64,000 nt of DNA, from assembly GCF_964355755.1 (NCBI RefSeq), contig NC_092672.1, forward strand, positions 12,272,501-12,336,500, given 5' to 3'. Shown piece by piece: positions 34,250 through 45,106 of the stretch (position 1 is the stretch's first letter; every line of letters begins with the position of its first letter). Made by a program: the position numbers and the translations under genes. The DNA is from Antedon mediterranea. Its lineage: Eukaryota > Echinodermata > Crinoidea > Comatulida > Antedonidae. A model generated the notes under the pieces. The model saw only the letters and a program-made list of their open reading frames with translations, did no database searches and was not told the origin of the DNA.

Positions 34250-34372
34250 TTAAGTCGCGTGCTACAATGCATAGTGATACCTGACCGACAGACAGACCGA
34301 CCGACCGACCGACAGACCGACAGACCGACCGATATAGTGAACTATAGAGACGCGTCCACGCGACTAAAAAGG
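34250..34372 (+). repeat. (GACC/GACA)n block with paired flanks, copy 1
   Basis: A tetranucleotide run (gaccgaccgaccgaccgaca) preceded by gcatagtgatacc and followed by gatatagtgaactatagaga. The outer edges, ttaagtcgcgtg and cacgcgactaaaa, are inverted to each other, giving it the look of a small mobile or hairpin element with an internal microsatellite. Confidence 0.7.
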
Positions 34373-34905
34373 CATAATCTTGACGAATTTTTTAACTTTT
34401 TCATCAAAACGTGCGCAAATTATCCAATTCGACGTGCTGGTATGACGTAATTTTAAGTCGAAATTGTTTAAAAGTTGGTAAAATTATTAGAAAAGGCTGC
34501 AAAAACATAAATCACGCGAAAAAAGTATGTATTTAACGCTACGTGCGCACCACGCACGTAAACATTTGCGCACGTATGGGAATTTTTGACATGCTCAAAA
34601 TGACAAGAAACGCGTAGAAAGTTGATTAAAAATTAATTGTGCGCATTTTAAAATTTTAAATGCGCGTGCGCGCGTAACTTTGTGTAAAACACACTAACAG
34701 AAAGTTAGCGCCTGATATAAATTAAACTTTTGCAAAGTTTCAATTTAAAATGTTATTTGGTTTTTGACCTATGTTAAATACGAGAAAATCGTTAAATCAC
34801 GCGTAAATCACGTTGCGCAACTCTAACGTCATTCACAATAGCACAATTTCACGTAAATGCCCACATGTTGACATCAAAACAGTTCAAAAAGTACAGAAAA
34901 GATAT

Positions 34906-34982
34906 AAAACGCATAGTGATACCGGACCGACAGACCGACTGACCGACATAGTGAACTATAGAGTCGCTTCCACGCGACTAAA
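34906..34982 (+). repeat. (GACC)n block with paired flanks, copy 2
   Basis: Same order of motifs as 34250-34372 in the same orientation: gcatagtgatacc, short GACC run, catagtgaactatagag, cacgcgactaaaa. The microsatellite is shorter here. Confidence 0.7.
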
Positions 34983-35309
34983 AATGAGATTTTTTGTAAG
35001 CGGCCAATCGAAAAATGTGATACTTATTGCATGAACCTATGAATTAGAGGTGCATGTTTATTGTATTTCTTTATATATTAGCTTTATTTTGAAGAGGTTT
35101 AAAAACATTACTGTGAAGAGATGAGAAAACTACACAGATTGTGACCGACCATTTTTCATATGATAAAAGTTTTTAAAATTTGTCTGAAAATGCTAAAAAA
35201 TACTAAACCACCTGATTATAAATAATAATTAGCTGGAAAATTGAAAGGCTCGTTTCGTTAAGAATATCGTATATAGCCATAATAAGTGATTTTGGCCCTT
35301 TATCGGCAG

Positions 35310-35383
35310 AACCTCCCGTAAGGGATCACCGCCCGTAAGCGGCCACTTTTCCAGGTCCCAAGGGTGGCCACTTACGGGAGGTT
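35310..35383. repeat. Short inverted repeat (MITE-like)
   Basis: Perfect 13-bp arms aacctcccgtaag (35310-35322) and cttacgggaggtt (35371-35383), with a GC-richer loop containing 'gtaagcggccac' and 'ggtggccac', itself partly inverted. Confidence 0.75.
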
Positions 35384-35389
35384 CAACTG

Positions 35390-36290
35390 TATTAAAAAAA
35401 ACAATTATCCTTAGTTATGCATAGAAACAGGTTCTAAGATAACATAAATAATACATTTTGACATAACTTGACCCAACAAAAATGACCCTTTCACAAGGTC
35501 AGACATTTTCTGGGATTCAGTAGATAAGTAAATTTGGGAAAAGGTAGTAAAGCTATGTAATCAATTGTTTGTAGTCATGAAACCCCATATTAAAAATATT
35601 GTACTTAGTTACGTATAGAAACAGTTGCTACAATACACTATAGGTAAAATGTTGATGTCATTTGACCTCAATATGTAATTTTTTTTTTTTCATGAAAACT
35701 CCATATTTAATTTTTTTTTTTAAATATCATTTAAGTTACGTAAACAGGTTTAAGATAACACTAAAGGTCATTTTTTTACCTTTATTCAGATTTCTTTCTG
35801 AGATTATTAGGATTCAGTATTTAAAGTAAATTTGGCAAAAAGTAGAAATGTAAAACTATGTAGAAAAAATGTTTTGTATTTAGGAAAAACCCCTTATTTT
35901 TTTTAAATTTTCGCATAGAAACAGTTACTATGGTAAAATTTTGACCTCAAAATGAATGAATTTACAAGGTCAAGTTTGTCATTAATGGAATGCAGTAGAA
36001 GTAAAATTGAGAAAAATTACAAATGCAATAAATTCTTTGTATTTATAAAAACGCCATTTTTTACGTTTTTTAAAAATTACTTTCCTTAGTTACACATAGA
36101 AATGGTTGCTAAGGTAACACTATAGGTAAAATATGAAAATTGTTGAGAATTGTTATGAACTATCTTGTAAATTTTGATCAAATATTAATAGTTGTAGTAA
36201 AGTGGGGACCTGTCCTGTTTTGCATTCTGACCCCTTTTGACCTCAAATGACCTATTTACCAGGTCAGATTTTGTTGGGAGATCTTTCTGT
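35390..36290 (+). repeat. Degenerate tandem repeat, period roughly 180 bp
   Basis: At least four diverged units, each with 'cttagttaNgNatagaaacagNt', 'taNggtaacacta', 'tttgacctcaaaatgaN' and 'aaggtcag' motifs (near 35410, 35605, 35735, 35915, 36095). Units also carry 'gaaaaccccatatt'. No coding potential. Confidence 0.6.
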
Positions 36291-36609
36291 ATCTCTTTAC
36301 ACAAAATAGATTTTAACATTTATAAAAACCATTGACGCAATTATTTCCAAGTTTAACATTATTTTCCATCAACTAAATATTTCAATGCAAAATACTGTTT
36401 TTCTGGCAATTAATTGAAATAAACCTGGCAACACATTCTCCTATTTTATCTAAACTATTCGTATGACTCTAGTAGCATTATGACAAGCCACATATACATT
36501 TTATTATTGGATTAGCCATATTTAAATTGTGTTTCATGTGTTTTGTTTGTTGATATTTTGTTATATTTTTTGTATTTTTCGTATTTTCGTGGCAACACAA
36601 AACCTATGT

Positions 36610-37130
36610 ACGAAATTTACCCCAGTGTTTTTTTCGTGATTATTGTTGAAAAACCTATTGACTATCAAATTAAAAAACCTCATTGATTTAAAAACACCAC
36701 TTTGGAAGTTATAGGTACGTTTATGAGGTATACTTTAATAAAAAAAATTTTTTTTTAAAACACCCCTTTTTAAAATAATGGTATCAACCAAACTCCATTT
36801 TGTAATTTTTTTTTTCTACATTAATGGAACTCAATACATGTTGTTTACACTGCTATAAACAAAAACTGTATACTGTAAGTATTTTTGGTTAAAATAAGTA
36901 TACAAGTTTGTACTTTTTCACTATAGAAAATCTGTGAAAAATGGCAAAAACATCAAAATTTGGATAATTGACCGTTGTCATGGCAACGGAGGTTAAAAAT
37001 TGAAATGAATGTTGTAGATATGCTTTTTATTGAAATGTCTATTCTTGGTAAAAATTTGAGAGAAATCCATTTTTTTTACATCTGCCACCAAATCTTTGAT
37101 TTTTACAGACAATGGTTCTTAAATTCTAGT
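36610..37130. repeat. Right arm of a diverged inverted repeat
   Basis: Partner of 32040-32600 in opposite orientation. The Harbinger-like exon and the GACC blocks lie between the arms. Either both are copies of one family that landed in opposite directions, or they are ends of a large decayed element. Confidence 0.6.
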
Positions 37131-37439
37131 TTTTATTATTTTTATTTTGCTGTTCATTTTTCAATATTTCAATATTTTTCAATACTAGAAATTCTTCTTC
37201 TAATATTTTAAACTAAATTGAAAAATGAAGAGAAAACAAAAATAAAATACATTTGTATATATTAGGCCTAATTGTCTTTAGATGAAATTACAAGAATTGA
37301 TATTTATTCGAGCAGACCAACCAAAAACGGTTTTTTTTCTAGTATATCATTTACTGTCAATTTTAGTATTTTTGTCAAAGCATTGTACCAATAATTTAAT
37401 AAAAACATGTTAGGATTTATATACATTTTTCAAGTTTGT

Positions 37440-38300
37440 ATTTTAACATAAATTATATAATTCTCGGTGGGAGCTAATAGATAAACTGCTAATATCAGAT
37501 ATAAGAAGTTTCTTCCCAAAGATAAGAAACATATCATCTCTACTCGCCTTAAGTGAAGTAAGACACTGCTTTGGTCCTGCCAGACCATAAAATAAAAGTT
37601 AGACTAGAAACCCAATTACATTGTAATTAATTACAAATGACCTTAAAGATCTATACATATACACTGCTTTGGTTCTTCCGAGAACCACACTCCAGAAGAT
37701 AGACATCCCCTACCTATTGCTGATAGAATGATCTAGCACATTGTAAGGAATATAAAATAAGCTATTACAGACTACCTACTTTGCATAGTACTGCCTTAGT
37801 TCTATCATCCCCATCTGAATATAGGGTACAATATCTCATCTGAGCTATCTTTTAGTACCAGAATATAAATACCAATATTCCCGCAAGAAATAAAAACAAA
37901 TTTAATTGAATAAAGTTGATGTATATCAGTACATTCATCTATTTGCAAGTTAGAGTCATTAAAATGATCATAAACAAAAATAGATTAAAGACATTAAGGG
38001 GAAACTTGTTTAACAGTTTCTTTTAAAATGTATAAGCTAATAAGAAAATCTCAGTTTCCAACGTATGATGAGGTTGGAATCCACTATCTAACATTTAAAC
38101 ATATTCACTGACCAAACTCAATTTTACAGAAAATAACTTTAAAATAATAGTTTTGTTTAGGTTCAGTATATATATATTTATATTAAACCGATGGCAACCA
38201 TAAAATCGGTATATGAGAGAAATATGGGTTATTCTGTAAATTTACACGATTAGATGGTTACCTAAAAACAGTATATTTTTACATTTAAAGTTGTCCTGTC
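37440..38300. other. Non-coding stretch with weak 100-130 bp repetition
   Basis: Phrases 'cactgctttggtcctgcc' (about 37565), 'cactgctttggttcttcc' (37662) and 'tactgccttagttctatc' (37790) recur. Otherwise AT-rich with no exon seen. Confidence 0.4.
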
Positions 38301-38304
38301 CTAG

Positions 38305-38377
38305 TCATTGCTCAGAACTTGTATCATCTTTACTGTTTTCGGTCACAGATACATCTTCAAAAAGGTTGTCTGAATGC
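38305..38377 (-). CDS. Possible terminal coding exon, unknown gene
   Basis: After an acceptor-like gactggtttag the minus strand is open to a TGA at 38305-38307, reading HSDNLFEDVSVTENSKDDTS and SEQ, an acidic Ser/Thr-rich tail. Codon use looks more coding-like than its surroundings. No partner exon was found upstream, so it may be chance. Confidence 0.2.
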
Positions 38378-38567
38378 CTAAACCAGTCAGACATATAAGC
38401 GAATTAGAAAGCTGTATTTTACAGTATTGAAACAGTATATATAGTAGAAACTCACACACGTCACTGCATTATAGTAAATGTATATGTACTATTCATTATG
38501 TATTCATGTACGAGATCCTAACATTGGTAGCCGGTGGCATATGCAATACTCTATCTAAGGTAGGCTC

Positions 38568-39083
38568 CATGGGTCCAGGGGGCGATTTTTTTTTCGTACA
38601 GAAGTTGGGGACCCCATGTGAAAGATAGCCGAACGACTTCCTAAATATAACTAAACCTAACCCTCTAAATAATCTCTCTCACTATGTAATCATTTATTTA
38701 TTTGGAATTACACCTTTAGATCGGTGGCACACTTAGCACAAATGTGCATCCTTCACAATAACAATATAAAATATAACAATTAACAGAAAAGTAAAAAGCC
38801 AAAAGTAACTATCAACCCCTATACTATACTATAAAGTAAAACAAATAGCTCATGGGAGTCGAACCCCATACATCGGCATGTAAAGTCCATAGTGTTATCC
38901 ACTCGACTACACAGACGGCTCGACAGAAATCGTTTGCATTAGCGAATTGTAGTTATCTTAATTCTTACGTCACACCTTATGGATATGACTAATGAATATT
39001 CATGTTTATTTTGTGACGTTTCACGAGGGGTCCTCCCCCCCCCCAACTTATGTACGAAAAGAAATATCGCGTCCGGGGGTTTG
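38568..39083. mobile_element. TIR element (MITE-like) containing a nested SINE
   Basis: Left end gggtccagggggcgatttt, then cgtacagaagttgggg (38568-38615). It is inverted at 39027-39083 as cccaacttatgtacgaaaag, then gtccgggggttt. The two arms are similar but not identical. About half of the interior is the SINE at 38690-38921. Confidence 0.6.
38690..38921 (-). mobile_element. tRNA-derived SINE
   Basis: On the minus strand a pol III promoter is visible: box A-like TAGTCGAGTGG (38909 to 38899) and a consensus box B GGTTCGACTCC (38865 to 38855), 33 bases apart. A body of about 150 bases follows and an (AAAT)n-type tail, ccaaataaataaatg, ends near 38690. The head resembles a tRNA but lacks a proper acceptor stem, so this is a SINE, not a tRNA gene. 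Confidence 0.8.
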
Positions 39084-42000
39084 TAATCGAAATTAAGCGG
39101 GTCCTTTGGTATTCCAATGTGCTAGATCATAATGGTTTCTGATGCGATCTACAATAGAATAGCTTAGTTGGGAGAAAGGGGGTCTCTATAGTCAAATTAT
39201 AGAGCGTCTGGTACTTGCGGTGCCGTGGACAATTAGTCTGTTGTTACCCATTTAGTACTGTATGAACTCTACTTATTTATTTTACATTAATTGTGAGTGG
39301 TATCTTACTCATATATACTGCCCATTCTTTAGGTCCTCCTTAGGGGATCTGGCGGGCTTATTGCAAGAGATAAAATTTCTGTCGTTCGTGAATTTGGTAG
39401 GAAAATGTCATAGTATATAGTGATGAAATTACAGTAGGTGGTATCTCTCTTATCTCACTGGTACCGATTCGGGGTCCCCCACGTCTATACGCAGCAGGGG
39501 ATACCCGACAGGGCATAGGGAAATACGTAATAAAAAAAAAATACATATATAAACAAAAAAGTTAATTGTCTACAATTTATTTGACAAATTTGCGCATAGC
39601 AAGATACGATACCTACCCAACCATGTAGCATAGCATTAGCCATCAAATAAATTTAGCGATTCAATATTTAATAACATTAGAGCAATTTTAAGCTGTGGAT
39701 ACGAAACTGCATTATGGAATATTTAGATTATTTTGTATACCAAACTAATAATATTTGAAAATTTGATTTCGTATTATTTACATAATAAGTAGTGTTTACT
39801 TATTTACTACATTGGTCGGAGATTTTTTGGCGATTTTCCTCCTCTAAATCTCATTTCTTTATGTCTCAAGTTATTCTGCATTTGAACCATTTTATTGGAT
39901 TGTCATAATTCAAATTCAAATTCAAATAAACATTTATTTCTTTCATTCATATTTGAGTAAAAAAACATTATAATTTCTGATATTTTATAAATAAATATTT
40001 TTTTTTTTTTTTTTTTAGAGATAAATACAGTAAATCATAATGTATAAAAAGATGATTCAGTAATATACAAAATGAAAGAGGCAAAAAACCCCAAGAAAGT
40101 ATCGATCAATTGGAAACAAAAATCCAATTGAAACTTGTATGTTGGGAAGCCATGTAAGAAGATTATATACTTATATATATAAATGTAAACATATAACTAC
40201 ACATACACAAAAAGATCAACAGACACACACACACACACCAACAATAATCTTTTTCCATTGTATTTATTTTATTTAGTTTTATTATTTATGTTTTATTTGT
40301 TTTGGTAATTAGCTATCGTTCTAAACGGTAGTATCCTAAATGTATGCATAAATAAATCAAGACGATTCATACACATTATATTTCTGTTATATTTTTGGAT
40401 CTTATGAATGTATAGCCTGATAAGACAACAGCACGGTCGGTGCCAGACACTAGTATTATATACGGACGGTGGTGGTATTATTATTCACGAAAAGCGTGGC
40501 ACAAGCTTCGACATGATAGCAAACTTAATTGTTGTATTGTATAAACTTGGATGTTAGAATATGTTCCATTGTTTCCAACTGATCGAAACGTGTATTTATT
40601 AATAAACCCATGATCGGTTATTTGATAAAAATGTTATATTTGTGAAGGTACCTTCCCGAATTCATTAAGTGTCAAGACAAGAAATCGGTTAGAACCATGT
40701 TACAATAAGTAGAATTCGTTTCTTCTTTGACTTAATTTAATTCAATATTTGGATTCAATTCTCTCGATATGTCATTCCCGGAGTGACAATTCTATTTTAC
40801 TATATATCAACATCATGCCTGTATCTGTCATTCCATGTGGACGATATGTATCTAGCTTACAACATTTATTTTCAAAGTTGTGAGTACATCTGTGGGAACT
40901 TATAAAAGTTATTTTTAATTTCGTAAACATTTCAAAACATTTAGGGCAGCCTAAGAATTGGGCGATGATGTAATATACCCCAGTTATTAATATGTTGCTA
41001 ATCTATAGTAAATAATACGTTATGTTAACTGTTTATTGTAATTCATCATTACATTTTCAAAACGGTAATTATAAATCACAAATTTAAAATTGTCGGTAAC
41101 TAAATTATATAACCAACCGTACCAATTGCTATTTTTAAAGACTGTGTCATTTACAATCAATTGTATTTGTTTTTAGAAACAATTTAAATATTATAATTTA
41201 ACTCTAAACTATAACGAATATCCTGTGGGATAATTTAAAGTTCATCTACTGTAAAATTAAATATATTGTGATTTATTTATCATTATAAAATTGTTTATAA
41301 AATATATTGATTTAGTGTTTTGAGAAATGTTTTTGTCTAACGAATCTGTAAAAATTACAGAAGTTTATGAGAAGTTTCACCAATTAGTAATACATTGTTT
41401 TGCTCTATTTTGAATTTAGTAGGCCTATAACATTATGTTCAAAACAGGTGGAAATTCACTTTTTATATATTTTATAAACATTTAAATTACGTTTATTCAT
41501 TCTTTCAAAACGTAATATATAATGTATTGATGTGTTCGTCGTCTACGCATCCTGTCTTTATCTGCTTACAAAGGAATGCAAAATGGCTAGCGTATTCCTA
41601 ATTTAGGTCAACATTAAGACTTGTTATCGTACATAATAGAGTGTGTAATCTTACAGTAATCTCTCATGATTATATGTTTACGGTACTACAGTATTTCAAT
41701 AAAATAAATACTTACAATTCATCTTATAAGTAAATATGATTATTCCTTATTTCAAATCCTTTATTTCTCCATAAGTTGCCGTGTATGTGTACAACTTGCA
41801 CAATATCAATAACATTGTTTGTGACTAGATTGGTACAGAGAATACCGAGTATATGTTTTCGCTCAAAAACTTAAAAGCGACTGGAAATGGCATGCTGAAT
41901 AAAAACAACAGGTAGTAGATCTGAATAACAATAATTCCATAATAGGGGTCGAATAACAATATTAGGTACCGAACTATATTGTACTCAATGTATTGTTGAT

Positions 42001-43571
42001 ATTAAAAAGAAGTTTATCGAAGCAGAAAGAGGTAGGTCTACTATGAGACGAATAACTAGAATTCCATTAAAACAGCCTTTGATTTTTAATTCTTACTCAA
42101 TTTCCTGATAGAGAGTACGTTATTATTAGCATTGGTAATAGAGTGCTTGGTTCATTTATTTTAATAGAGAAAATGATGCAAAGGTAACATTTAAAACCAG
42201 TTTGATAATATTATGAGTAGGCCTGATTTAAAGAACATTTAGAATAATCATAATATATTGCTACTTTAAAGTGGATATAACTCAGTGTCAACAATCTATG
42301 TTTTTTTTATAAAATATTGAATATGAATATTTATGAAATCAATTTAATCTATGTTTTCAGTAAAAAGAACTTTGTGAATAAGAAAATTTGTAAAGAGAAA
42401 TATTATGTTTGAGAAAATTAATTTAGTAAAAAATTATAATGTACATAAAAATAAGAAATCAAGCATAAGTACGACCTTAAGAGTATTTAAATGGTTAATA
42501 AAACACTTTTTTAAATGAATCAGTATAGTAATAGCCATCTTGTTAACTAAGGTTACCTATATCTATCCAATCATGTACACATGTACCTCTCATTTAATTT
42601 ACATTTAAAATAGAAAAACATTTTTTACTAACATTTGTTCTTGATCTGAAGAACAAGTTAATATGTCTAGTAACAAAATGTGTCCGTGGTCTTTAAACTC
42701 TACTCTTTATTTATTTAACTCTAACTGTTCTTTATGCCCTAAAACACTCAATTACATATGAGTCGTAACTGCATTGCATTAGCATTCACACTATATAGAA
42801 ACAGATCACAGATCAGCAAACAAGTATTTTGTGCCAATACAAAAGGCAGCAAAACTAATAATATAGGTGAAATCTCAGTGAATCGAAACACACTATTACT
42901 GTGGAATATATTAATTTAAACTCAATGGGTTTAACAAATGACTAAGCTGATATTGTAAAGACCAACATAATTATACAGGAAAAGAAACACAACTGTTTGT
43001 TATAGGTATATTGTTAAATAAGCACCGTTAAATTAAATGTTTGATAAATTTTCTAAGAACATCTATGAAAAACAAAACAATTACTGTGTGTCGGGCGTTA
43101 ACGTGCTATAATCGATTATCATTATCGTTTTATGTGTCAAGTGGTTAAAATAAGAAATTGACAGTTAGTTTAGGTTCAAGTTTAATTTTAATTTTCAAGT
43201 AAAAAGCAATTGTTCTTCAAAATGATACTTCATTTGTGTGAAATACATACCATATTTTAAATATAATATAATAATAAATAGATATGTGTATATTTATTGA
43301 ACATAATTCCAAGACAAATTTTATTTAGTTCAAAAATGCTAAAATTTAATGAATAGTTGGCCATAAACCTACTGTAGTAGGTGTGAGTTATCGTAAAAAT
43401 TAATCAATTGCAATAACTACACTGTAGTCACGAGTCAGAGAAAAGATGTTAGATGGAAATGGTCAGTTAAATGGTTAAAGTTATTCTGCTCTACAATGTA
43501 TACATGTAGGAATTTACTAGTATTCATATGTCTCATTTTTAAAACGTGTGTTGCACTACAATTTCTTCTAG
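39084..43571. other. Long gene-poor AT-rich stretch
   Basis: No convincing exon in about 4.5 kb. Visible items are a repeat-like region with 'aattcaaattcaaattcaaa' and poly-T at 39905-40020, a short (CA)n run at about 40222, and a 62-codon minus frame at 39358-39546 that looks accidental. Confidence 0.5.
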
Positions 43572-43726
43572 AACCAGTAGACAGAGATGCAGTGGAGGAT
43601 GAAAACAATTATGAACCACTCAAACCGAAGAAGCAAAAACAAACAATTAACAGAACAAGCCTGGAAATACACCAGATTAATATGACATACTTAATTAGTT
43701 ACCGTACTCCATTTAACATAATTTAG
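43572..43726 (+). CDS. Possible terminal coding exon, unknown gene
   Basis: After the acceptor-like aatttcttctag the plus strand reads PVDRDAVEDENNYEPLKPKK and then QKQTINRTSLEIHQINM, ending at a TAA (43724-43726). The mix of acidic, NYEPL and basic residues looks like a cytoplasmic tail. No upstream exon was identified, so I give it low weight. Confidence 0.2.
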
Positions 43727-44659
43727 TATTCACATATTAAATCCCTATTTCAACCAACATTGTTATGATAAATAGTGTATAGCATATAACATATAACGTA
43801 ATATATCAGTGTACACTGTTACTATAATAAACACACTATTTGCAGCCGTGACATTACAAGAAGGCACTGATGCCTTATTACAAATAATAAGCCCACATGC
43901 AATACGTCAATCATCTTCGTAACGATAATTATAATTAATTTAAAACTTTAATACAATTTATCAAATTATTAATTAATAATAATTTGTTTTCTTTTTTTTA
44001 TATTAAACAATTTCTAAACATTCAAAGCACATGATTAAAACTATATTCTAATGGTTTATAATTATTTAATTCTACTGTTTTAACTGGTTTATATACATGT
44101 ATTTTATAAACTGATTTGAATTAATTAAATGGACTAATGGATTTATAAAGGTTGCTATAATTTAAATTCGAATGCTAACATTTTTATCATTCTTGTAACA
44201 ATCAAACTATATGTTTCAGCCTATTATTAAATGTACTACGTAAAATTGTATGTACAGAACTAAGAGTAATGTCATTGGTTATTGGTTACCGTCAGTATAC
44301 AGCATAATATTATGATCTGTGGGTACAATCAACCTAACTAAGATGTTTCATGTTAAAAATTAATCCGTTAAGTAATTGAAATTTGGTAAAAAAGTCACAC
44401 AATACAGATTATTTTGCCTAGCACTTGAATTGGTTCTGTGTTGTAACCCGTTATCGATTGTTTGTCGCCTCAAATAGTATAATGTGTTATATTTTGTGTT
44501 TTACTTACTGTTTTGTTAACATTAACATTATTATGCCTATCATCGACCAGGTTTTCTTAGTTTATTTTTTGTAACATAGCATTTGTTAAGAAAGCATATG
44601 TCCGATAAATATGATGGTGACGTAGAATATTAATACAGAGATTAACAATTGTGATGTTA

Positions 44660-44700
44660 ATTATGAATTCGTATTATAATAAGTATTACGAATTCATAAT
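44660..44700. repeat. Perfect 14-bp inverted repeat
   Basis: Arms attatgaattcgta (44660-44673) and tacgaattcataat (44687-44700), with a 13-base loop. AT-rich DNA makes such hairpins fairly common. Confidence 0.7.
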
Positions 44701-45106
44701 ATATAACACATGGCATTTCGCTGCAATATTACTGGCAATAATGGACATAATTATGTTTTTGTTATTAAACAAATAAAACAAATAAAAACATTATTAACAA
44801 ATTCACAGGTAAATATGTATAACAAAAACATTGTGTATAATTGGTGCTGTACACTTAGTAAAAATAATTGTGTGTGTATCACCTATTGTTTATAGAAGAT
44901 GTATTTTAAAACAAACATTAAACTTAAAATAATATAAAAAGATACACCTAAACGTAAAAATAATGTTATGTTTGTTTTTAAAATGTTAAATAATACACCA
45001 AGGTGACAAGAATGAGGACAAAGAGAGCTCGATATCAACATGTGCATTCTTCTTTTCAAAATTACGGTCTGTTAACAATTTTGAATGACATTTCAAAGAA
45101 GATTCA
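44701..45106. other. AT-rich spacer left of the satellite
   Basis: No gene seen; the 61-codon plus frame at 44710-44895 has no recognisable similarity. Confidence 0.4.

Noticed and set aside
38848-38921. A tRNA gene
   Set aside because: Box A and B are present, but no acceptor stem and the sequence continues into a SINE body with an AAAT tail.
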